Below, in pieces: positions 1-7,993 of a DNA stretch of 64,000 bases; the first letter of the stretch is position 1, and each line of letters begins with the position of its first letter. The position numbers and the translations under genes were made by a program. The stretch is taken from NCBI RefSeq assembly GCF_029263155.1, contig NZ_JAJCYB010000120.1, positions 1 through 64,000 of the forward strand. The letters run 5' to 3'. Origin of the DNA: Pseudonocardia sp. GTDB taxonomy: Bacteria > Actinomycetota > Actinomycetes > Mycobacteriales > Pseudonocardiaceae. Below the pieces are notes generated by a model. That model was not told where the DNA came from. It searched no databases and worked only from the letters and a program-made list of their open reading frames with translations.

Positions 1-42
1 GCGCAGCACCGAACCGGCGTGTCGCCGGGCGACATCGCCTCG

Positions 43-136
43 GTGGGGCCAACTCCGAGTGCTACACCCGCACCACACCCGACCCCTGGTGGGGCCAGAA
101 CCGAGAAGAACGGTGGGGCCAGTTCAGAGTGCTACA
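43..136. repeat. Three short GTGGGGCCA repeats at the exonuclease 3' end
   Basis: GTGGGGCCA begins at 43, 89 and 113. The copies at 43 and 113 continue into a near-identical stretch ending in GAGTGCTACA. The copies at 89 and 113 lie inside the last codons of the exonuclease gene, and its stop codon (62-64, minus strand) lies in the copy that begins at 43. Origin and function are unknown; the copies look like a dispersed intergenic repeat. Confidence 0.7.
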
Positions 137-1090
137 GCCAAGCAACGCCCGCGGCGGCGGGGGCGGCGCGGTCTCGTCGTGGGCCAGCACGCGCAGTGCC
201 GTCGCTGCGGTCCAGGGCAGGTCCAGCGCGACGAACGCGGCACGCACGGCGTCCACGGGGAGCGGGAGGTGCCCCGCGTCGAGGTCGATCTCCACGTCGT
301 CACGCATGGCCATGACCTGACGGTTGCGCTCCCACGACGCCCGGGACCCGGCCAGCCGCGCGGCGCACGCCGGGCCGACCGCCGCGACGACCCGGGTGCC
401 GCCCGCGTCCAGATCGGCGAAGGCCTCCTCGGCCCCGCCCAGAGCAGCGAGCAGGCGGGCCGCGGTGCGGGGCCCGAACCCGCGCACGCCGGGAAGGTTG
501 TCCGACGGGTCGCCACGCAGCGCCGCGAAGTCGGGGTACTGCCCGGGGTGCACGCCCAGCAGCGTGACCAGGCGGTCTGGGGTGAGCAGCGGCGAGGCGT
601 CGACCCCGCCGTTGATGATCCGCAGCACCCTGGTGTGGTCGTCGATCAGGCCGAACGCATCGCGGTCGGAGGTCATGACGACGGTCGTCGCACCGGCCGC
701 GGGCGCCTGGCGGGCCACCGAGGCCAGCACGTCGTCGGCCTCCCACCCCGGTGGCACGACGACGGCGATCCCGAGCGCGCGCAGCACCTCGGCCGCGGCG
801 TCGAGCTGCTCGACGAGCGTGCCGAGCTTCTCGGCGCGCTGGGCCTTGTACTGCGGCCAGCGCTCGCGGCGCACGCTGGCGTCCGGGTCGTCGAAGCCGA
901 CGACGATCGCGTCCGGCGCGAGGCGATCCGCCGCGGCGACCAGCTGCGAGAGCAGCCCGCGCACCGCCCACCGCGGACGCCCGTCGACCGACCGGAACCC
1001 GGTGCGCGCCTGGGAGTGGAAGCAGCGGTGCACGATCGAGTTGCCGTCGACGGCGAGGACGACACGGGACACGCCATGACTGTGCCCCAT
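62..1090 (-). CDS. Stand-alone 5'-3' exonuclease (PIN/H3TH, polymerase I small-fragment-like)
   Basis: A 342-residue protein resembling the 5'-3' exonuclease domain of DNA polymerase I, without the polymerase part. The order of motifs fits the family: an N-terminal VDGNSIVHR with an acidic metal ligand, a VGFDDPD segment, WEADDVLA, MTSDRDAFGL, and a helix-3-turn motif with GDPSDNLPGV and GFGPRTAARLL. Such proteins trim flaps and RNA primers in replication and repair. The start chosen is ATG at 1090; a GTG at 1072 (VSRVVLAVDG) is an equally reasonable start. The last 20 or so residues (Trp-Pro-His rich) are encoded by a short DNA repeat and probably are not part of the fold. It lies 38 bp downstream of the FUSC gene on the same strand. 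Confidence 0.9.
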   Translation of the reverse strand: MGHSHGVSRVVLAVDGNSIVHRCFHSQARTGFRSVDGRPRWAVRGLLSQLVAAADRLAPDAIVVGFDDPDASVRRERWPQYKAQRAEKLGTLVEQLDAAAEVLRALGIAVVVPPGWEADDVLASVARQAPAAGATTVVMTSDRDAFGLIDDHTRVLRIINGGVDASPLLTPDRLVTLLGVHPGQYPDFAALRGDPSDNLPGVRGFGPRTAARLLAALGGAEEAFADLDAGGTRVVAAVGPACAARLAGSRASWERNRQVMAMRDDVEIDLDAGHLPLPVDAVRAAFVALDLPWTAATALRVLAHDETAPPPPPRALLGCSTLNWPHRSSRFWPHQGSGVVRV

Positions 1091-1128
1091 GCGGGGCGGC
1101 CGGTCACCCGCCCGTCGGTGCCCACTGG

Positions 1129-2223
1129 TCACCGTCCCGACGGATGGGTCCGCATCGCGCGGAGGGCCTCGTCGCGGGTCATGCCGGTGGCCTGCAGCAG
1201 GTCGAGCGCGATCGAGCGCAGCTGGGCCACCATCACCTGCTCCGACGGGCCGGGGGTCCACGCCTCCGACAGCACCACCGCGTGCCGAACGACGTCGAGC
1301 ACCGGTTCGCGGGCCCGCTCCCGGTCGCCCTCGCTGCCCAGCTCCGCGGTGAGGGTGCCGACGGCCGCGGCGAGCTCGCCGAGCGCGTCGGCCAGCTCCG
1401 GAGCGGCCGGCTCGTCGTCGCAGAGGGCCTGGTAGGTGCGGCGGGCCAGCACGCGGGCGTTGCGCATCGCGTAGTCCGAGCGCTCCGCCAGCTCGCTGAA
1501 CCGGCCCAGCTGACGACGCCTGCGACGGTAGATCGGGGCGACGGTGGTGACCTCGTGTCCGCCGCGCAGGGCGCTGCGCAGCTCGTCGATCAGTGGCTGG
1601 CTGGCCCGGGCCTGCTGCAGGGCGACCGCGGCGGCGGCCGGATCGCGGGTGCGCAGCGCGTCGGCGGTGCAGGCGAGCACCGCCGCCAGCTCGTCGAGCA
1701 ACGCCCGGGCCCCACGCTGCACCGGGCGCACCGGGTCGGTCGGGATCAGCGCGGCCACCAGGACGCCGATGACGCCGCCGATCAGCGCGTCGACGCAGCG
1801 GTCGAGGCCGCCGACGTCACCGGGTGGGAGCAGCGTGGCGACCAGGACCGCCGACGACCCGGCCTGCGCCACCAGCAGCGTCGCCCCGTCGGTGAACACG
1901 GCGAGCGCCATCGCGAGCGCCACGACCAGCGTGATCTGCCAGGCGCCGCTGCCGATCTGGGAGATGAGCAGGTCGCCGACCAGCACGCCGAGGCTCACGC
2001 CCACGACCAGCTCGGCCACCCGGCGCAGCCGGCTCGTCAGCGACAGGCCCAGGGAGATGACCGCCGCGATCGGGGCGAAGAACGGGCGGGTGTGCCCCAC
2101 GAGGTCGCTCGCGACGAACCACGCCAGCCCCGCGGCCACCGCGCACTGCAGGATCGGCAGCGCCGACACCGCGACGCGCCTGCCGCGTACCCGCAGCTGG
2201 GCGCGCAGGCGACGGCCACGCAC
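1129..2223 (-). CDS. FUSC-family / aromatic acid exporter-like membrane protein
   Basis: A 364-residue protein whose first half (about residues 18-165) holds several hydrophobic helices, including a segment with the pattern FFAPIAAVISLGLSL that is typical of FUSC (fusaric acid resistance/ArAE) proteins. The second half is soluble and helical, rich in Arg, Glu and Ala, as in the cytoplasmic domain of this family. The likely role is efflux of small aromatic or organic acids, but no substrate can be read from the sequence. It begins with GTG at 2223, only 3 bp after the stop of the DUF3151 gene, so the two are almost certainly cotranscribed. Confidence 0.75.
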   Translation of the reverse strand: MRGRRLRAQLRVRGRRVAVSALPILQCAVAAGLAWFVASDLVGHTRPFFAPIAAVISLGLSLTSRLRRVAELVVGVSLGVLVGDLLISQIGSGAWQITLVVALAMALAVFTDGATLLVAQAGSSAVLVATLLPPGDVGGLDRCVDALIGGVIGVLVAALIPTDPVRPVQRGARALLDELAAVLACTADALRTRDPAAAAVALQQARASQPLIDELRSALRGGHEVTTVAPIYRRRRRQLGRFSELAERSDYAMRNARVLARRTYQALCDDEPAAPELADALGELAAAVGTLTAELGSEGDRERAREPVLDVVRHAVVLSEAWTPGPSEQVMVAQLRSIALDLLQATGMTRDEALRAMRTHPSGR

Positions 2224-2226
2224 CGG

Positions 2227-2640
2227 TCAGGCCAGTCCGAGCGCAGCGGGCGCGGCCGGGTCGGACTCCTCGAGGAAGGTGGCGGTGCGCTCGGCCTCGT
2301 CGGCCTCCCCGATCGCGACCGCCGCGCGGTGCAGTGCGGCGAGCGCGCGCAGGAAGCCGCGGTTGGGCTCGTGCGCCCACGGCACCGGGCCGAAGCCCTT
2401 CCAGCCGTTGCGGCGCAGCATGTCGAGGCTGCGGTGGTAGCCGGTACGGGCGTAGGCGTAGGCGGTGATCGTCTCGCCTGCGGCGAGGGCGTTCTCGGCG
2501 AGCTGCGCCCACGCGATCGCCGACGTCGGGTGGGCCGCGGCCACCTTCGCCGGGTCGGTGCCGCCGTCGAGCTCGGCCGCGGCCGGGTCGACGGGCAGGT
2601 AGGTGGGGTCGGGTCCGAGCAGGTTGCCGTGCAGGGTCAT
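2227..2640 (-). CDS. DUF3151 family protein
   Basis: A 137-residue soluble protein. The opening LLGPDPTYLP, the middle AWAQLAENALA and the HRSLDMLRRNGWKGFGPVPW segment are typical of the actinobacterial DUF3151 family, whose function is unknown. The start ATG at 2640 is supported by a possible -10 element (CAGGAT, minus strand, 2652-2647) ending 6 nt upstream, so the mRNA may be leaderless. The FUSC gene follows at once. A longer open frame reaches upstream but has low-complexity composition and no homology that I recognise. Confidence 0.85.
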   Translation of the reverse strand: MTLHGNLLGPDPTYLPVDPAAAELDGGTDPAKVAAAHPTSAIAWAQLAENALAAGETITAYAYARTGYHRSLDMLRRNGWKGFGPVPWAHEPNRGFLRALAALHRAAVAIGEADEAERTATFLEESDPAAPAALGLA

Positions 2641-2768
2641 GGCCCCATCCTGCCCGCCCGCGTGGCGACCCGACCCGGCAGTCCACGCGGCCGCGCCGGT
2701 GCGCCCGCCCGACCCGTGGGACCGGGCAGGTGACCGGCGGTGCGGCCGGCCGGCCGGGCCGGAGGTTC

Positions 2769-3482
2769 TCAGCGGGCGTTGTGGAAGATGACGCCCAGCA
2801 CGTACCGCTCGCCGCTGTGCACGGCGCTCACCCCGTGACGCAACTGCACCCGGCCGTAGCCACGGGCGCCCCGTCGCGGGCGGTGCCGCACCGGGAAGAT
2901 CACCGCCTCCCCCTGGCGGGGTCGCCGCACGATGGGCCGGGACTGCCGGCGCGGGCGCTGTTCCACGAACACGCTCTCGCCGCCGGTGAAGTCCTCGTCC
3001 GGCCGGCTGAGCATCACCAGGAGCTGCAGCGGGAACGTGAGGTCGCCGTAGACGTCCTGGTGCAGGCAGTTGTAGCCGCCGGGGCCGTAGCGCAGCACGA
3101 GCGGGGTGGGCCGGTGCTGGCCGAGCGCGGCGCACTCGACCAGCAGCGCGTCGAGATCGGTGGGGAACCGGTCCTCGCCCAGGCGCGCCGCCCAGCGGTT
3201 CGCGACGGCCGCGATCGGTGGGTAGAGCTCGGCACGCAGCTGCTGCACCAGCGGCGGCAGGGGGTCGGCGAAGTAGCGGTAGCTGCCTTCCCCGAACCCG
3301 TGGCGGGCCATGTGGACCGTGCTGCGGAAGCGGGCGTCGTCACCGAACATCGCGGACACCTCGGCGCACTGCTGTGCACTGAGCAGCGGCGGGGTCGTCG
3401 CCACGCCGTCGGTGTCGAGGCGGCACTCGAGCGCGGACCAGTCGAGGGCCGCCGTGGACGGGGAGCGCGCAGGCTCGTTCAT
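2769..3482 (-). CDS. 2OG-Fe(II) oxygenase
   Basis: A 237-residue protein of the 2-oxoglutarate- and iron-dependent dioxygenase superfamily (prolyl-4-hydroxylase-like fold). The iron ligands are visible: the His-x-Asp pair in NCLHQDVYGD and a distal His in LRHGVSAVHSG. The arginine that would bind 2-oxoglutarate follows in SGERYVLGVIFH. The substrate is unknown; close relatives in bacteria occur next to alkylation-repair genes or stand alone. The start ATG at 3482 has a purine-rich GAGAGG about 8 nt upstream. It diverges from the P1 peptidase with 62 bp between the start codons. Confidence 0.85.
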   Translation of the reverse strand: MNEPARSPSTAALDWSALECRLDTDGVATTPPLLSAQQCAEVSAMFGDDARFRSTVHMARHGFGEGSYRYFADPLPPLVQQLRAELYPPIAAVANRWAARLGEDRFPTDLDALLVECAALGQHRPTPLVLRYGPGGYNCLHQDVYGDLTFPLQLLVMLSRPDEDFTGGESVFVEQRPRRQSRPIVRRPRQGEAVIFPVRHRPRRGARGYGRVQLRHGVSAVHSGERYVLGVIFHNAR

Positions 3483-3544
3483 GTGACCACCCTCTCGCCG
3501 CGCGGGGGCTGGGTCCGGCGGATATCGGCCACCAGGATGGGTCG

Positions 3545-4543
3545 ATGGAACCCGGCACGCACAACGCCCTCACCGACGTGCCCGGCCTGCGGGTCGGGCA
3601 CGCCGCGCTGGACCGGCCCGGTGCGCTGAGCGGCACCACCGTGGTGCTGGCCCCGCCCGGCGGCGCGGTCGCCGGCGTCGACGTGCGGGGCTCGGCGCCC
3701 GGCACCCGCGAGACCGACCTGCTCGATCCCGGTGCCACCGTCCAGCGCGTGCACGCGGTCGTGCTGACCGGTGGCAGCGCGTACGGGTTGGCCGCCGCCG
3801 GCGGGGTGGTCGCACGGCTGGAGGCGGCGGGCATCGGGTTCCCGGTGCCCGGTGGGGTGGTGCCGATCGTGCCGGGTGCGGTGCTGTTCGACCTGGGCCG
3901 CGGCGGTGACTTCTCGGCCCGCCCGGACGCCGACCTCGGGGCCGCCGCCCACGACGCCGCCACCGGCGGGCCGCTCGCGCAGGGCGCGGTCGGCGCCGGG
4001 ACCGGTGCCGTCGTCGGTGGGCTCAAGGGTGGGGTCGGCACGGCGTCGTCGGTGCTCGACGGTGGAGCGGTGGTGGCGGCGCTCGTCGTCGCGAACGCGG
4101 TGGGGTCGGCGATCGACCCGGACACCGGCGTCCCGCTCGGGATGCGGATGGGGCTGCCGGGGGAGTTCGCGCCGATCACCGTCGGTGAGACGGCGCGGGC
4201 CGTGCTGCGGGCCGCCCCGCAGGCGCCGTCGCCGGGCACGGCGACGACACTCGTCGTGGTCGCCACCGACATCACGCTGGACAAGGCCGGCTGCGGGCGG
4301 CTCGCCACGATGGGCCACGACGGGCTCGCCCGTGCCGTCTCGCCGGTGCACACGATCATGGACGGCGACGTCGTGTTCGGACTGTCGACGGCCACGCGCC
4401 CGCCCCCGGAGCCGCCGGAGCTGTTCGCGCTGCAGGCCGCGGCGGCCGATGCCGTCTCCCGGGCCGTGGCGCACGCCGTCCTCGCGGCGGGGTCGGTCGG
4501 CGGGATCCGCAGCTACCAGGAGATCCTCGCCGGTCCGGGCTGA
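3545..4543 (+). CDS. P1-family (DmpA-type) peptidase
   Basis: A 332-residue protein of the P1 family (L-aminopeptidase D-Ala-esterase/amidase, DmpA), N-terminal nucleophile hydrolases that self-cleave before an internal Ser or Thr. The family opening NALTDVPGLRVGH is present, along with VVLTGGSAYGLAAAGGV and the LKGGVGTAS region. The C-terminal part carries the conserved DGDVVFGLSTA stretch. The likely role is hydrolysis of peptides or amides with a free N-terminus; no leader peptide is visible, so it should be cytoplasmic. CAGGAT ends 6 nt before the ATG, which fits a leaderless start. Confidence 0.85.
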   Translation: MEPGTHNALTDVPGLRVGHAALDRPGALSGTTVVLAPPGGAVAGVDVRGSAPGTRETDLLDPGATVQRVHAVVLTGGSAYGLAAAGGVVARLEAAGIGFPVPGGVVPIVPGAVLFDLGRGGDFSARPDADLGAAAHDAATGGPLAQGAVGAGTGAVVGGLKGGVGTASSVLDGGAVVAALVVANAVGSAIDPDTGVPLGMRMGLPGEFAPITVGETARAVLRAAPQAPSPGTATTLVVVATDITLDKAGCGRLATMGHDGLARAVSPVHTIMDGDVVFGLSTATRPPPEPPELFALQAAAADAVSRAVAHAVLAAGSVGGIRSYQEILAGPG

Positions 4544-4604
4544 CCGGACCCCGTACCGCAACCGCAACTGTGCGCGCCGAACGGCGTCCCGCGCGGCGCC
4601 GACA

Positions 4605-4740
4605 GCGCGCGGGACCCCGACCAGCGCGCAAACCTCTGCCCGCGCGCGAATCCCCTGCCCGCGCGCGAAACCGTGCCCGGCGCGCCAAACCCCGACCAGC
4701 GCGCGGAACCCCGGTCGGCATGCGAACCCGGCGAGCCCGC
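4605..4740. repeat. 19-bp phased GCGCGC array in a convergent gap
   Basis: GCGCGC cores start at 4605, 4624, 4642, 4661, 4680 and 4699, followed by a degenerate GCATGC at 4718. The spacing is 18 or 19 bp. Between the cores the sequence is mostly of the form GAACCCCGACCA or AATCCCCTGCCC. The array sits between the convergent 3' ends of the P1 peptidase and moaD genes. I see no credible gene in it. Confidence 0.85.
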
Positions 4741-4823
4741 GACGCCCCGGCCTGCACGCGGGGCGCCGCAATGCGCGAGACGCCTGGCGCTGCGCGGAGT
4801 TCCCCGCACCGCGTGCGATGGAC

Positions 4824-5105
4824 TCAGCCGCCGGCGAAGGGGGGCAGCACGTCGAGGGTGGCGTCCGGGCCGAGCGGGGTGGAGCGGTCGCGGACGGCCA
4901 CCTCGTCGAGCAGGAAGCTGCAGCGGTCCAGCACGCGCGCGAACTCCGGGTCGTGCTGCTCGCGCAGCGCGGCGAGGGCTGCCTCGACCGTGGCGTCCGC
5001 GCGAAGCTGCACCTTCTCGGACTCCACGCCCGCAGCCGCGCGGGCGGCGGCGAAGTAGCGGACGGCGACGGTGATGGTCGTGGCAGGAGAGGTCACGGTG
5101 TCCAT
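4824..5105 (-). CDS. moaD: MoaD/ThiS-like sulfur carrier, molybdopterin synthase small subunit
   Basis: A 93-residue beta-grasp protein ending in PPFAGG, the Gly-Gly tail that is thiocarboxylated in MoaD. Near the start is VAVRYFAAARAAAG, the typical opening of MoaD. It would donate sulfur to precursor Z (cyclic pyranopterin phosphate) to form molybdopterin, together with a MoaE subunit that is not in this window. The start ATG at 5105 lies 5 bp after the moaA stop, so the two are cotranscribed. The partner gene supports MoaD over ThiS. Confidence 0.85.
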   Translation of the reverse strand: MDTVTSPATTITVAVRYFAAARAAAGVESEKVQLRADATVEAALAALREQHDPEFARVLDRCSFLLDEVAVRDRSTPLGPDATLDVLPPFAGG

Positions 5106-5110
5106 CCTCC

Positions 5111-6172
5111 CTAGCCCCCGATGGCGCTCATCGGGCGGTCCGGCTGCAGGAAGCCCGGGTCGTCGATGCCGTGGCCGGCCAGCTTGCCCCACATGGCGTT
5201 GCGCCAGGTGTCGGCGATCTCGGCGTCGGTGCAACCGCCGCGGATCATCGCGCGCAGGTCGGTCTCGGTGCGCGCGAACAGGCACGAGCGCACCTGCCCG
5301 TCGGCGGTGAGGCGGGTGCGGTCGCACGCCCCGCAGAACGGGCGGGTGACCGAGGCGATGACGCCGACCGCGGCCGGGCCGCCGTCGACGATCCAGCGCT
5401 CGGCCGGGGCGCCGCCGCGGTCGACCGAGTCCGGAGTGAGCGTGAACTCGGCCTGCAGCTTCTCCAGGATCTCACCAGCGGTGATCATCTCGGTGCGCTC
5501 CCAGCCGTGCTGGGCGTCGAGCGGCATCTGCTCGATGAAGCGCAGCTCGTAGCCGTTCTCGACCGCGAAGCGCAGCAGCTCGCAGGCCTCGTCGTCGTTG
5601 ACGCCGCGCAGCAGCACCGTGTTGATCTTGACGGGGCCGAGGCCCGCGGCGCGGGCCGCGGCGAGGCCGTCCAGCACGTCGGAGAGCCGGTCGCGGCGGG
5701 TGATCGTGGCGAACCGGTCGGGCCGCAGTGTGTCCATCGAGACGTTGAGCCGGTTGACCCCGGCGGCGGCGAGCGACTCGGCCCGGCGGGCGAGGCCGAT
5801 GCCGTTGGTCGTCAGGGAGATGTCGGGGCGCGGTTCGAGCGCGGCCGAGGCGGCGACGACGCCCTCCAGGCCCTTGCGCAGCATCGGCTCGCCGCCGGTG
5901 AAGCGCAGCTCGTGCACCCCGAGATCGCGCACGGCGACGGCGATGAGGCGGTTGAGCTCGTCGTCGGTGAGCTGCTCGTCGCGCGGCATCCAGTCCAGGC
6001 CCTCGGCGGGCATGCAGTAGGAACAGCGCAGGTTGCAGCGGTCGGTCAGCGAGATCCGCAGGTCCGTCGCCACGCGCCCGAAGGTGTCGATCAGGCGGGC
6101 GTCGTCGGGGCGGGCCGGGTCTCGGGTGGTGGCCCGCCGCACTGCGGGGAGGCCGAGCTCGGATGCCGTCAC
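5111..6172 (-). CDS. moaA: GTP 3',8-cyclase MoaA
   Basis: A 353-residue radical SAM enzyme for the first step of molybdenum cofactor synthesis, converting GTP to 3',8-cyclo-7,8-dihydro-GTP. The N-terminal [4Fe-4S] motif is CNLRCSYC (CX3CX2C), followed by the LRFTGGEPMLRKG SAM-binding stretch. The second cluster is bound by CGACDRTRL plus the cysteine in VRSCLF, and the C-terminus is the required Gly-Gly (SAIGG). Start: GTG at 6172 (VTASELGL) gives the family length, and a good -10 (TACGCT, minus strand) ends exactly 6 nt upstream. moaD follows after 5 bp. Confidence 0.93.
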   Translation of the reverse strand: MTASELGLPAVRRATTRDPARPDDARLIDTFGRVATDLRISLTDRCNLRCSYCMPAEGLDWMPRDEQLTDDELNRLIAVAVRDLGVHELRFTGGEPMLRKGLEGVVAASAALEPRPDISLTTNGIGLARRAESLAAAGVNRLNVSMDTLRPDRFATITRRDRLSDVLDGLAAARAAGLGPVKINTVLLRGVNDDEACELLRFAVENGYELRFIEQMPLDAQHGWERTEMITAGEILEKLQAEFTLTPDSVDRGGAPAERWIVDGGPAAVGVIASVTRPFCGACDRTRLTADGQVRSCLFARTETDLRAMIRGGCTDAEIADTWRNAMWGKLAGHGIDDPGFLQPDRPMSAIGG

Positions 6173-6178
6173 ACCATG

Positions 6179-6184
6179 AGCGTA
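6179..6184 (-). promoter_or_regulatory. Putative leaderless moaA promoter, -10 TACGCT
   Basis: TACGCT reads on the minus strand from 6184 to 6179 and ends 6 nt before the GTG of moaA, matching the TANNNT layout seen at several other genes in this window. No good -35 is visible. I looked for a molybdenum cofactor riboswitch in the 251 bp between moaA and the acyl-CoA dehydrogenase gene and found nothing convincing. Confidence 0.45.
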
Positions 6185-6423
6185 ACCGCCCGGATCGGCC
6201 TTCAATCGCGCTGTCACCAGCACGAATACCGCTATCCGCAGACGCGGAGGCGATGGGCACATGCACCCGCACCTGCAAGTGCTGTTAGGCCATCCGGCTG
6301 CCCGAAAGGTGAGCCGAGTCGCCTCACGGCTGCCGCCTGGCGCGTCGCCTGCCGCCCGGCGCGGACACTCGCCCACTCGGCGATCGCCCACGCGCCCCGG
6401 CCGGGACAGTCCGCGCAGACGGC

Positions 6424-7629
6424 TCAGCCGTGGCGGCCCAGCTCCTGCCGGGCGACGGTGCGCAGGTGCACCTCGTCGGGCCCGTCCGCCAGACGCAGGG
6501 CACGGGCCCAGACGTAGAAGTAGGCCAGCGGCGTGTCGTCGCTCATGCCGGCGCCGCCGTGGATCTGGATGGCCCGGTCGATGACGTCGCAGGCGATCCG
6601 CGGGGTGATCACCTTGATCGCGGCGATCTCGGTGGCCGCGCCCTTCGCGCCGTAGCGGTCGATCAGCCACGCCGTCTTGTAGACCAGCAGCCGAGCCTGC
6701 TCCACCTCGATCCGGGACTGCGCGATCTGCTCACGCACGACGCCCTGCTCGGCCAGCGGCCTGCCGAACGCCACCCGGCTCTGCGCGCGCCGGACCATGA
6801 GGTCGATCGCGCGCTCGGCCATGCCGATCAGGCGCATGCAGTGGTGGATGCGCCCGGGCCCCAGGCGGGCCTGCGCGATCGCGAATCCGCCACCCTCCTC
6901 ACCGAGCAGGTTCGACACGGGCACGCGGACGTCGTCGAAGCTCAGCTCGGAGTGACCGTGCTGGTCCTGGTAGCCGAACGTGGGCAGGTGCCGGGTGATC
7001 GTCAGGCCGGGGGTGTCGCGGGGCACCAGCACCATCGACTGCTGGCGGTGCGTGGCCGCCTCGGGATCGGTCTTGCCCATGACGATGAAGATCCTGCACC
7101 GCTCGTCGGCGGCGCCGGAGATCCACCACTTCCTCCCCGAGATGACGTACTCGTCGCCGTCCCGGCGGATGGTGGTCTGCACGTTGGTGGCGTCGGACGA
7201 CGCGACGTCGGGCTCGGTCATCGCGAACCCGGAGCGGATCTGCCCGTCGAGCAGCGGCTGCAGCCACTCCGCCTGCTGCTCGGGCGTGCCGAACAGGTGC
7301 AGCGTCTCCATGTTGCCGGTGTCGGGCGCCTGGCAGTTGATGGCCTCCGGCGCCATCACCGGCGACCAGCCCGACACCTCCGCGACCGCTGCGTACTCCA
7401 GGTTCGACAGCCCCGAGAGGCTCGGCAGGAACAGGTTCCACAGCCCCCGCGCGCGGGCCTCGACCTTGAGCTCCTCGACGACGGGCGGCAGGTCCCACTC
7501 CTGCGGCGTGCCCCGGCGCTCGGCCCGGAACGCGTCGTAGGCGACCTCCGCGGGGAGGACCTTCTCGTCGAGGAAGGCGCGCATGCGCTTGGTGTAGTCG
7601 GCGGCCACGGCGCTGGGTTCGAAGTCCAC
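6424..7629 (-). CDS. Acyl-CoA dehydrogenase
   Basis: A 401-residue FAD-dependent acyl-CoA dehydrogenase. Signature stretches are FAMTEPDVASSDATN (flavin and substrate binding), ISGRKWWISGA, and the C-terminal QIHGGAGMSDDTPLA with the RTVARQELGRH ending. Together these resemble the ACAD10/11-like branch common in actinomycetes. It introduces the alpha-beta double bond in acyl-CoA during fatty acid catabolism; chain-length preference cannot be read from the sequence. The start chosen is GTG at 7629 (VDFEPSAVAADY), matching the family N-terminus. It stands alone between the moa and mod genes, and a link to molybdenum is not evident. Confidence 0.88.
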   Translation of the reverse strand: MDFEPSAVAADYTKRMRAFLDEKVLPAEVAYDAFRAERRGTPQEWDLPPVVEELKVEARARGLWNLFLPSLSGLSNLEYAAVAEVSGWSPVMAPEAINCQAPDTGNMETLHLFGTPEQQAEWLQPLLDGQIRSGFAMTEPDVASSDATNVQTTIRRDGDEYVISGRKWWISGAADERCRIFIVMGKTDPEAATHRQQSMVLVPRDTPGLTITRHLPTFGYQDQHGHSELSFDDVRVPVSNLLGEEGGGFAIAQARLGPGRIHHCMRLIGMAERAIDLMVRRAQSRVAFGRPLAEQGVVREQIAQSRIEVEQARLLVYKTAWLIDRYGAKGAATEIAAIKVITPRIACDVIDRAIQIHGGAGMSDDTPLAYFYVWARALRLADGPDEVHLRTVARQELGRHG

Positions 7630-7993
7630 GCCTGCATCACACCACGGGATCCCGACAGGGGCAGTACCCCGAGGTGGACAGGTCCGGTCACGGCCGCGCG
7701 CACCCGGCCGCCACCCGTCTCGCCCATCACACGACCGGCGTGCCCGCGCACGGCCCATGATCGGCGCGCGGGAACGGCGGAGCGCGCCCGGCACCCGCCC
7801 GAAGCCCGACAACCGCAATGCACGATCGACCGGCTGGCACTCACCGCACGTTCGGATATATTATCCTACCTGTGCCGCAGTTCCGGATCCTCTATGCTGT
7901 CCCCGCTCGATGCCAGGAACCGGCCCGAAGCAGCGCACCTCACCAACGCTGTGATCAAGTCGACCCACGTGATCGTGGAGCCCCGGAGGAACC
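7630..7993. other. 364-bp divergent intergenic region upstream of modA
   Basis: No gene is supported here. It separates the divergent acyl-CoA dehydrogenase and modA genes. It holds a 13-bp AT-rich palindrome at 7854-7866, a TATGCT box at 7893-7898 that could be a -10, and a GGAGGA ribosome-binding site just before the modA ATG. The palindrome is markedly AT-rich for this DNA. Confidence 0.6.
7854..7866. promoter_or_regulatory. AT-rich palindrome, candidate molybdate-responsive operator or promoter
   Basis: GGATATATTATCC is a 5-3-5 inverted repeat located 128 bp before the modA start and about 26 bp upstream of a possible -10 (TATGCT). Its right arm also contains TATCCT, a good actinobacterial -10. 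ModE-type repressors in other bacteria bind AT-rich TAT-containing palindromes upstream of modA, but this exact site has no precedent known to me. Confidence 0.4.

Noticed and set aside
6173-6423. Molybdenum cofactor riboswitch upstream of moaA
   Set aside because: A -10 box ends 6 nt before the start codon, which leaves no room for an untranslated leader, and no matching structure was seen.
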